The notes under the pieces: generated by a model
Seen by the model: only the letters and a program-made list of their open reading frames with translations
Databases searched by the model: none
What the model was told of the DNA's origin: nothing
Shown: one piece after another, positions 45,901 through 53,561 of the stretch
How the letters are laid out: each line of letters starts with the position of its first letter
Position numbering within the stretch: position 1 is the first letter of the stretch
Assembly (NCBI GenBank): GCA_051294375.1
Contig: CM119263.1
Span: 8,433,398-8,497,397 of the forward strand
Source of the DNA: Paraspadella gotoi
Taxonomy: Eukaryota; Chaetognatha
Direction of reading: 5' to 3'
DNA: 64,000 bases
Position numbers and translations under genes: made by a program

Positions 45901-47787
45901 TTGTCAGCTCGGTCGCTCTTTTTCATCCAGGTGGGCCGTTCCGTCGCTTCCTTTACTTAGCTATTATTGAAAGATATATTTAGTTGCTATTATTGAAAGA
46001 TATATTTAGTTGCTATTATTGAAAGATATATTTAGTTGCGCCACGAGTACTCGCGGAGCAACTCAATAAGTCACTTTTCGGTCGGTCCGATGGTCCGTCG
46101 GTATGTCTGTCCATCGGTCTGTCCCATTTACATTGAAAATGCAGCAATTTGCTTTGAGTTGGTTGCTCATTTGTTTAGACAGAAAAAAACCTCAAATCTA
46201 AGCTAAGGGACTGCTAGCGCCGCCTTCAGGAATTCCTAAAACTAAAAAATAAAAGACGTGTCATGTCATATCAAAAAGAAATATACGTAAAAATAAAGTC
46301 ACTACGGCGCAACACATTGGAATTAGCGTTCTTGTTTTTATCTTATCTTAATTTTTTTGTTCCTCAAATTCACGCAGAACATCTTCGTTCCAAATACGAG
46401 CCAAAAATGTTCGCCTTCACTACCGGCGACTCCGAAGCCTTTAAAAAGTTCGCCGCGAATCACGAGAGGCCCCTCGTCGGTCACCTCGACTCACAGTCCA
46501 ATTCTAGAGCCTACAGGGAAGTCGAGGTAAGACTTTTCATTTTACAGTCTCTCTTAATTAAATTGTCATCTAATAATAATTGTAGTTTTTTAGTTTCCCT
46601 GACATTTTTTAGTATTTTCTCTCTTTTCCTTAGAATCTCTGCATCGTCTTTTACGACGTCGACTTCTCCCACGAGCATCGGACGGCCACTCAATTCTGGC
46701 GCCAAAAAGTCCTCAAAGTCGCCGACAAGCATCGAGACGTCGTTTTCGCCGTCGCTGACGAAAACTTTGACATGTTCGAGGTGCCGACATTTGTGTTGAT
46801 TCAATTCTGTTTGTTTGAGAACTGCTGCTTTCTTTCAATAGCTTCACTTCATTTAAACATGATTTATGAGTCATGTGTAAAGACATTAATTCGCTTTGAC
46901 TAACATTATGTAAATATTAAAATGAATTGGAAACAACTTTACAGAAAATGGGATTCGAAGAGACTGGCGAAGATATCAACGTCGGCTGCTTGAAGAAAAA
47001 GCAGATCAAATATCCAATGCCGATGGACGACGGCTTCGACGAGGAAACCCTCGAACAGTTCGTCAAGGACTTCAAGCTGGGCATGGTCTGGTTTTTTTTT
47101 TTTTTGGTTTTTTTTAGATTTCCATCTTTGTTTTTCTTACTTCTTATTCATCTACTTCTCTTGTGCCGTGTTTTCTTTCAAGACGGCGCCCAAGTACAAA
47201 TCGGAGAAGCCACCCAAGAAAAATTCGGGTCCCGTTAAAGTAGTGGTCGCCAATACCTTTGAAGAAATCGTCAAAGACAAGACCAAGGACGTCTTGATTG
47301 AATTTTACGCCCCTTGGTGCGGTCATTGCAAGGTAACCGCCGTTGAATAATGAAATATGAGCGTGGACAATGTCGACCGCGTTCTTTTTTCTCCGTCGCA
47401 GAGTCTCGTTCCAGTCTACAAAGAACTCGGAGAGAAGGTGAAAAAGGTGTCCTCCGACGTGGTCATTGCCAAAATGGACGCAACTGCCAACGATGCTATG
47501 CCGGGTTTCGAAGTAGAGGGATTCCCTACCATCTACTTTGTACCCAAGAATGCCAAGGAGAAGGTAAATAGTAAAAATATTCAGGTTGGTTTTATATTTT
47601 TTGTTTCAAAAACTAATTTAAGTTTATATACTTCGTTTTCAGTCCCTTTTATATTAAATAACAATGTACTATGCTGAAATCTTCTTCCTTCCAGCCGATT
47701 TCTTACTCCGGCGACCGAAGCCTCAGCGATTTGGAAAAGTTCGTCCGCGAGCATTCGACCGTCAAAGCCATTAAGGACGAACTCTGA
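33906..47787 (+). CDS. PDIA4: protein disulfide-isomerase A4 (ERp72), ER lumen
   Basis: 15 exons: 33906–34127, 34267–34304, 34383–34536, 34655–34772, 34867–34945, 44661–44760, 44971–45102, 45169–45294, 45825–45930, 46378–46526, 46634–46780, 46945–47085, 47183–47332, 47402–47563, 47695–47787; 638 aa, close to the usual ERp72 length. It has a signal peptide ([16 protein letters not shown]), an acidic Asp/Glu stretch, three thioredoxin domains each with the active site APWCGHC, two redox-inactive thioredoxin-like domains between the second and third, and C-terminal KDEL for ER retention. It forms and rearranges disulfides in secretory proteins. Introns split the active-site Trp codon (TG|G) in domains 1 and 2 but not 3. 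Intron 5 is 9.7 kb and houses two antisense genes. Confidence 0.95.
35717..38129 (-). CDS. small secreted H-type-lectin-like protein, nested antisense in PDIA4 intron 5
   Basis: Three exons: 38129–38072, 37986–37850, 35893–35717; 123 aa, frame kept (phase 1, then 0), good donors. The N-terminus is a signal peptide ([14 protein letters not shown]). The mature part reads [15 protein letters not shown] and, near the end, [14 protein letters not shown]. The paired 'I-x-F…F-x-x-P-P-x-V' strand and terminal 'V-x-V-x-W-I-A' strand are hallmarks of the H-type lectin fold, which binds GalNAc-like sugars in invertebrates. The domain is short and the sugar-contact residues cannot be confirmed. Intron 2 carries foldback repeats (36.1–37.8 kb). 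It has no sequence link to its PDIA4 host. Confidence 0.72.
36170..36945. mobile_element. nested foldback repeat with hammerhead-like motifs
   Basis: Outer arms ('atcattattaatatcttctgaaagctcttg' near 36,180 and its inverse near 36,910) enclose an inner, nearly perfect hairpin element at 36,398–36,720. Each inner arm has the motif CTGATGA-GACTC…GAGTC-GAAACATGT (36,451–36,482 minus; 36,636–36,667 plus). The loop is a GA-rich microsatellite. The same motif pair recurs in the 60–64 kb inverted repeat. Confidence 0.7.
36636..36667 (+). ncRNA. hammerhead-ribozyme-like motif (pair with 36,451–36,482, minus)
   Basis: CTGATGA, stem GACTC/GAGTC with a GCAACCAAAA-type loop, GAAACATGT. The inverted partner has the same stem. 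Confidence 0.4.
37370..37795. repeat. AT-rich arm of the foldback family
   Basis: Shares 'gtactaaccctat…gttaaaatt', 'agatttggattcgt', 'gaatttttaaa', 'gaggaatccaaatttgccatcaaaattaag' and 'actttcactacgctct' with about 43,980–44,470 and with the arms of 60,466–63,985. Ends in a TA-rich microsatellite. Confidence 0.6.
38130..39769. other. gap between the two antisense genes
   Basis: Mostly AT-rich with no confident gene. One plus-strand stretch (39,167–39,300) after a fair acceptor has a Cys-rich frame ([19 protein letters not shown]); it lacks a donor or upstream exon that I could fix. 'ggttggttggtcagtcggtccg' near 39,300 looks like a fragment of the 31,051/46,035 element family. Confidence 0.4.
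39770..42687 (-). CDS. ACSL: long-chain-fatty-acid–CoA ligase (ACSL type), nested antisense in PDIA4 intron 5
   Basis: 13 exons: 42687–42625, 42547–42481, 42359–42121, 42055–41936, 41870–41724, 41658–41446, 41390–41235, 41171–41036, 40952–40770, 40686–40501, 40391–40173, 40086–39989, 39907–39770 (stop); 654 aa, slightly short for the family. It activates long-chain fatty acids to acyl-CoA with ATP. Motifs: the P-loop [54 protein letters not shown] and [22 protein letters not shown]. There is no strong N-terminal membrane anchor, so the start at 42,687 may miss a longer form. It resembles the ACSL1/5/6 branch by its N-terminal region ([10 protein letters not shown]), but the paralogue is not settled. 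Confidence 0.93.
42740..43200. repeat. inverted-repeat element with hammerhead-like motif
   Basis: Arms 'atggtgacaattttacaagcgccgg' near 42,888 and 'ccggcgctttgtaaaattgtcaccat' near 43,130 are inverted copies. A CTGATGA…GAAACATGTACGT motif lies on the minus strand at 42,779–42,807 just outside. This sits upstream of the ACSL start. Confidence 0.55.
43980..44470. repeat. AT-rich foldback-family copy plus interspersed repeat
   Basis: Shares 'acagatttggattcttcataaaaag' and 'aactttcactacgctctt' with 37,370–37,795 and 60–64 kb. The 44,118–44,215 part is the inverse of about 21,350–21,450 ('aagctatcttgcccctgactt…gacaggctttggtggttta'). Confidence 0.55.
45958..46036 (+). repeat. 26-bp tandem repeat, three copies
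   Basis: 'ttgctattattgaaagatatatttag' repeated about three times in PDIA4 intron 9, directly abutting the MITE-like element that starts at 46,035. Confidence 0.85.
46035..46313. mobile_element. 279 bp MITE-like element, second copy of the 31,051 family
   Basis: Starts GTTGCGCC and ends GGCGCAAC, inverted relative to 31,051–31,360 with matching internal blocks. Lies in PDIA4 intron 9, 64 bases before exon 10. Confidence 0.65.
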
Positions 47788-48289
47788 ATCCCCGTCCGGG
47801 GGAGTGGGAGGTCCGTTTTTCTCATTCGCCTCCCGCAGTCACCGCTCTTCCATCCCCCCCCCCCGCCTTTTTTTCAATCGAATTGACGAAGTCAGTTTGA
47901 TCCGTCGCCGCGATTCGAAAAATCTCTCTCCACTTGTTTTTTTTTCGCCGGATCTTGTTTCACGAGTTTATCTGGATTACGTTTTAGCTACGTTCTAGGT
48001 TCTTCTTTGTATAAACTCGCGTTTTTCGCTTGCTAGGAATTATTATAAAACGACAAATGCACCGATTTTTTTTTTATCGCACTTGTAATTAATAAAATCA
48101 TCTCCTTCAAACGGCCTTTGGTGATTGAACCGATTAACTTACAAGACCGTTTCCAGTTTGAGAGTTTTAGTTTTAACAGCCGTTTACAAATTTTTACTTC
48201 TAGACATTTACATCAAAAATATCATTTATTTTGTAGATGAAACAATAAATTGTTTTTCCATTAATTGAATAACTGAATAACAAATAAAC
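47788..48289. promoter_or_regulatory. PDIA4 3' UTR and poly(A) signal; CRELD upstream region
   Basis: AATAAA at 48,091–48,096, 304 bases after the PDIA4 stop, is the likely poly(A) signal. The roughly 190 bases left before the CRELD start hold no clear TATA or CCAAT box. A T/C-rich 3' UTR precedes the signal. Confidence 0.6.
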
Positions 48290-50645
48290 ATGAATCCCAT
48301 CGCTCACTGTCGGAACTCGGACTCTGACGGAGAACTGGTGAAATATAGAAGAAAACGAAAACGGGTTAAAAGTTATTCACTCTTCATTTCGGCGCTTTCC
48401 TCGTCTTCTTTGCAAAAGCATCGAGTATTTCAATTTCAATTGATCTTAACAAGTAGGTGTCTGAATAGAAGTATTCTTATAATTTTGATTAAATACCACT
48501 CATCTTTTTTCTCTTAGTTTTAATCGTCATTTCCGCCAATCTTCTTTTCGCCGTGCACGGCGCTGCCGACGCCGCTGCCGACGCCACTTCCGATGCCGCG
48601 TCGTCGCTCGACGCCGAAATTTCTTCCCTCAAATCGAAAATGAAAAACTTGACGAAAAAGTCGAAAGAGGATGAGGAGAACAGACGGATAAAGTGTAGCG
48701 TCTGTCGGAAACTCGTCGACAAGTTTATGGAGGGACTTGAGAAGTGAGATCCCGAAAGAGTTGGAATGTATTGTTGGTGAATTTCACGTCTTTCTTTCTT
48801 TCTCTTTCTTTTTCTTTCTTTCTCTCTTTCTTTCTTTTTTTCTTTCTTTCTCTCTTTCGTTCTTTTTTTCTTTCTCTCTTTCTTTCTCTCTTTCTTTCTT
48901 TTTTTCTTTTTCTTTTTTTCTCTTTCTCTTTCTTCCTCTTTCTTTCTCTTACTTTCTTTTTTTCTTTCTTTATCTTTTTTTACTCTCTCTTTTCTTTCTC
49001 GCTCTCTCTCTCTTTTTCAGGACAAAGAAAAGTGGTTACGGCGGCGGAAACACTGCGTGGGAAGAACAGAGTTTGGGTCGAAATACCTTTGCTTTCTCAG
49101 AGACCAGATTCGTCGAGGTATTTTTCCGTGATAAAATATTGACTCTACTGTACCTGATAAGTTTGAAATAAGAATTTTTTTCTCTCGTCAGATTATGGAA
49201 AAAGTTTGCGAAAATGTCTCCGGCGAACGAGAGACTTTCTACTGCGGAAATCTTGTGGAAGAGCACGAGGACACGATTGAGGAATGGTAAGTGGGAAAGG
49301 CAAAAATCCATCAACTTAATTAAGTATCGGTCTTACATTCTTTAAGGTTTCAAGCAAAAAAAATTCACGAACTAGAAAACCTCCTCTGCATCGAGGTATG
49401 ACTTTTCCGTTCGAGATCCTTTTTCCGATGAACCTTCCGAAAATACATAGCCATTGCCCAAACGCCCATTTCAGACGTTGGCCTTTTGTTGTCCCTATAA
49501 TACTTACGGTCCCGACTGCACGGCTTGTCCCAACGTTTCGGCCGCAGTTTATTGCAATGGGCAAGGGGAGTGCGGGGGCAACGGGACGCGAAGTGGAACC
49601 GGGGAATGCAGCTGCACCTCGCCTTACAACGGTGAGCGTCGTTGTGTCGATTGGTTACGCTCTTCGGTTTCAGTATTTTGAAACAAGTTTTGTAAAGTTA
49701 ATAGATTATGGAAATGGAAACGTTATTTTTTTTTAATATATATTTTTAGGTAGTTTGTGTCGAGAATGCAATTTTGACCATTTCGTGGACCACAGTCTCA
49801 GTAACGACTCGCACGTTGTCTGTACCATGTAAGCCAGGGCCCAGGACTGTATTCGAATATCAAATGATTTTTTTCGAATGTCTCCCAACGTGGAATTAAA
49901 CGTTTGCAGATGCAACGAAACGTGTGGCAGCGAGGGTTGCGTCGGACCCAATGGTACTCAATGCAACAACTGCGCCAATGGTTTTGTCATGAGTCAGTTC
50001 GAAGACGGCCGTCCCAATGGTGAGCGGATTACAACTAACCTCTCATCTATATCATTTCCTTTTATTCAACAGTTATATACATATTACATAATCTCTTTCC
50101 CGAACTTAATTCTCATCACATATTTTCGGCCTTTTAATAAAAGTTTTATGTCGCATTCTTCTCTCAATCAGAATGCCTCGATGTTGACGAATGTCTCGAT
50201 GCTTCCGCCTGCGATGAAAGGACCGAGTATTGCGTCAACACAGTCGGCGACAAGGATTGCATCAAGTGCGATGAAGTGTGTCATCCACGAAAAGGCTGCG
50301 CCGGATGTCAGTCGCCTACATATTTTAACATTTTCGTCCGGAATTTTTATGCGACTCATTAATTTCTTATCAGATGGCCCTGGCAACTGCACGGCCTGTC
50401 GACGAGGCGCCGATTGGGACGCGGATCGAAGAAACTGCGTCGTCGTCGACTGGAAAGCCTACGACGACGACCTCGCCAGAAACGACGACGACAGAACGGA
50501 CGACGATGAAGATGGAGGCCAAAAATCCGACGACGGCGGCGACGACGAAGAGAACGACGACGACGACAGCGAGAAAGACTTTGACGATTCTGACGAAGGA
50601 GATGAAAAAGATGTTAGCGACGATAACGAAAAGGATGAACTTTAG
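48290..50645 (+). CDS. CRELD: cysteine-rich with EGF-like domains (CRELD) protein, ER-retained
   Basis: Ten exons: 48290–48452 (uncertain), 48518–48743, 49021–49117, 49192–49286, 49347–49395, 49475–49631, 49750–49828, 49910–50019, 50172–50306, 50374–50645; about 460 aa. A hydrophobic segment (LIVISANLLFAVHG) opens exon 2 and is followed by a helix and CSVCRKLVDKFMEGL of the DUF3456/saposin-like region. Then come Cys-rich EGF-like modules (GPDCTACP, CNGQGECGGNG), a calcium-type EGF start (CLDVDECLDA) and CTACRRGADWD. The C-terminus is a long Asp/Glu tail ending KDEL. CRELD proteins are ER/secretory chaperone-like factors. There is no transmembrane segment after the N-terminus, so it resembles soluble CRELD2 more than CRELD1. 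The first exon is unsure because it puts 54 residues before the hydrophobic segment. Confidence 0.88.
48781..49019 (+). repeat. long TTTC/TCTC polypyrimidine tract
   Basis: About 240 bases of almost pure T and C in CRELD intron 2, running straight into the exon 3 acceptor. It creates spurious long Phe/Ser ORFs. Confidence 0.9.
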
Positions 50646-50839
50646 AGCGTATCCATTTTTTAAAAGTTCACTTTTGGCTTCTCTCCCACCTTCCACACAT
50701 GACCATCGTTACTTTACCATGTAACTATTTCGTCTTGCAAGATTCTCGTGCACTCGCTAAAGTTATATTTTTTGTTTGTTTCTGTGATAGAGGGGTCGTT
50801 TTTGACATTGTATCATTTTAGTCTCTTCATCAAAAACGC

Positions 50840-50845
50840 AATAAA
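50840..50845 (+). promoter_or_regulatory. poly(A) signal of CRELD
   Basis: AATAAA 195 bases after the CRELD stop codon, followed by AT-rich sequence. Confidence 0.6.
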
Positions 50846-51613
50846 TTCGATTAAATACATTTTTGCAGTATGATTTCTTGTAACTATGTTGACTGATTAG
50901 TGTAAAATATTTTTATACATACATACATTTAAATGAATTAAATTTTACAAATAAAGCGACAATTATTCCTCAGAGATAACGCTTAGATAGGAAGTACATG
51001 AAACTTCAGTCACTAAGATTAATTGGCAAGAAAAAAGATTCCTAATAATATTTAAACTTTTTTTTTTTACTGCGAAAGAAAAATAACGAACTTTCAACTC
51101 CAGTATCAGGAACGAATGATTATTTCTCTCCCCCGTTTGAAATCAACAGATAAGGTACGTCACCCTAAATATCTGACGAAATCACTATCACCATAATCAT
51201 TAAAAGATTTTTACCGATAAAATCAGTTGCAATAAATCAACATCAATCACAAAAAACATCTTGCATCAATTCTATCGCGAACAAGAGTATAAAATATTAG
51301 CAGTTTATACAGTTTACGCAGACAAGATCATCGCGTCTCATCAGGTAGTTGTACTTAAGATGACGGCACAGATGAGAAGTTGGTTGTGTTTCATGGCCAT
51401 AACTCAAGCTTTTAGGAATAACTCAAGCTTTTAGGAATTTACAATTTAGCCTTATATTTTTCTTTCTCACATCCCTTTTCGGCCTTTGCCTTCGTCATTC
51501 AATTAGTACTAATTCTCCGCCTTGAATCATGTGGTTACTGTGATAAAAAAAAAACCATTTCTTACTTTTGCCAAAAACGGAAACTAAGGAGTAAAAAACG
51601 GACAAATACGAAA
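50846..51613. other. intergenic, no gene seen
   Basis: AT-rich. Contains a short direct repeat ('aactcaagcttttaggaat', twice near 51,400–51,440). No other structure noticed. Confidence 0.5.
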
Positions 51614-52629
51614 ATGGAAAATTCAACTAACTTCGGTCCGGCGGAAAAAAGTCAATGGTTGCGTAGGCCACTTAGCAATTGGGAAAAAGACATAATATTA
51701 CCTTCAACTTTCCGTAAGTTCCAATAAACGTCGTCGTCGTCGACGTTCCAAATTAAAGATCGCCTATATATTATTTGTATTTGTCATTGTATGAAATTGA
51801 AAATCTAGATATGGCTACTCATCGAATTGTGAATTGCTTGAATTTTGTTTTTGAATTTTGATTTTTTCCCCTTTTTCTTTCGTTTTCTCGTGTTTTCTCT
51901 TGTTTCTCTCTCGACTTACTTCTCGAATATTGTGTCCGTTTGTCCATCTGTCCATCTGTCCTTTTATACTTCTAAGCTAATTTTATTTTTTATATATTAA
52001 GCCAAGTTGTTATTTATAAAACTTAGTTTTTCTGTATCAAATGAAAAATTGCAAGATTACTTGTTTTACTAAATTAGACTTTAAATTTTTATATTAAAAT
52101 TTTAAATAAATGTAAGAATTTAATAAATTTGATATTGTGATTAGACTTTCTTTCGTTGTGTTTGGGTTATTTGAAATTAAAGACGAAATCTTTTACATCA
52201 ACGATTTTTATTTTTAAAGGTGCATACAAGTTTCGGCTTTTCATTCAAGCCTTCATGAGTGCTTTGATGCACTGATGAAGCGAAAGCCGAAACTTGTATG
52301 CACCTTTAAAAATAAAAATCGTTAATGTAAAAGATTTCGTCTTTAATTTCAAATAAATTTGATAAATTTGATTTTTTGTTTTAGTATCGACATTTGTTCA
52401 TGGGTCTAGATTTTTGCCATGTGAATGCCACGATCCTTATGCTTTTAAGATTATTAATATACGTGAAAAAAACTCGGTATGAAATAGGTCATTGTTTCAA
52501 TTTGCCTTACACCCTTACCTAAAAAGAAATAAGCGGCGGCCCCGCTCGCGCAACGATCAATTCCGTCTTTAATGTCGAGACGAAAATCGGTTACGAAATC
52601 GATTTGGAGAACTTTAGGAAAGCGCTAAG
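51614..52629 (+). pseudogene. truncated duplicate of the acyltransferase 5' end
   Basis: Exon-like stretches 51614–51713 and 52534–52629 match exons 1 and 2 of the gene at 53,562: FGPAEKSQWLRRPLSNWEKD against FGPAEKRLWLERPLSNWEKE, and TINSVFNVETKIGYEIDLEN against TINSVFHLKTNTHYEIDLDK. The second stretch is 96 nt instead of 100, so joining them shifts the frame and meets a stop. No counterparts of exons 3–9 follow. Substitutions are numerous and often conservative, so the copy was probably functional for a while. The intron has taken in a palindromic repeat (52,196–52,368). Confidence 0.7.
52178..52368. mobile_element. palindromic element with paired hammerhead-like motifs
   Basis: Arms from about 52,178 to 52,250 and 52,275 to 52,368 are near-perfect inverted copies ('aagacgaaatcttttacat…aacgatttttatttttaaaggtgcatacaagtttcggc' and inverse). 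The centre has CTCATGA…GGCTT…AAGCC-GAAAC (minus, 52,231–52,259) and CTGATGA-AGC-GAAA-GCC-GAAAC (plus, 52,272–52,292). Confidence 0.75.
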
Positions 52630-53561
52630 GTTTGTTATAGTTGTTCTTAGTTTGGTCTATAGTCGCTTCATCACATACATACATCAATTAGGTTAAACGT
52701 TTTATAAGTTCTTTTAATAAAGTCATTGCATTAGATTTATAAATGTAATATACGAATATACGTAATTTTATGCCTAGTTGTGCGTTTCGCCTTTGACCCA
52801 ATGTGATTGGCTAAATGGAGTGAATATCTATGTGTAACTTTATGTAAATTTATGATGTTGCATGGAAAATCACTTCGCTAATCTCTTATTAACACTCTAA
52901 CAAGTTATTCGATACCCTATACTGTCATTGTACATTTTTCCGCATATCGAATTTTTATGTGATTTTCTCTCGGTTAATCTATTTTATGCATTTCGTCCAC
53001 TTTCAACTACATTCATTTTGGGTAGTTTTTAAGCGTAATGAAAATTCTAAATTAAATAAAAAGTAAGGAATTAGCAAAATTGTACTTTTTTTATTTTGGA
53101 ATTAACACCGTGAGCTCTATTCATAAATTATATAATACTTATTCGTTCAAATTTTAAGTTTGAAAATACGTTTAAGTTTTTAAATTTTTCTTATACTTTT
53201 TTTAAAATATTTTTTAAGTATTTTTAAAAAATGACTTTTTTTAATCAGCTTTTGATGAGAAATTTAAATCGGCCATCAAAATTTTTAAAAAATGAACGTT
53301 CATTGCGAAAGAATATGAGTTACTCTCAAGGCTCTCAATTCATGGTACAAAAGGGCATTGGTGAATGGTGAATGGTGAATGGTGATGCAGTATGCGAACG
53401 CGGGAGCTGGTATATGCTAGCGTAAGTCTGTAATGCTCTTATGTTCACGATGTCTCTAGCCAAGGGATGAAAACCGGTTTTCCTTTCGTTAATTTTAAGC
53501 CCTGTTGCCTGTAGTTGTAAAGGCTGTTGTCGTATTATTGACTTAGAAAAAAAAGACAAAA
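52630..53561. other. intergenic, AT-rich
   Basis: No gene seen. The 53,215–53,300 stretch ('gatgagaaatttaaatcggccatcaaaatttttaaaa') resembles the AT-rich arms of the foldback family. A short 'ggtgaatggtgaatggtgaat' triplication lies near 53,357–53,385. Confidence 0.45.

Noticed and set aside
48737-49171. Phe/Ser-rich ORFs of 130–145 codons
   Set aside because: Polypyrimidine tract of CRELD intron 2 upstream of a confirmed acceptor.
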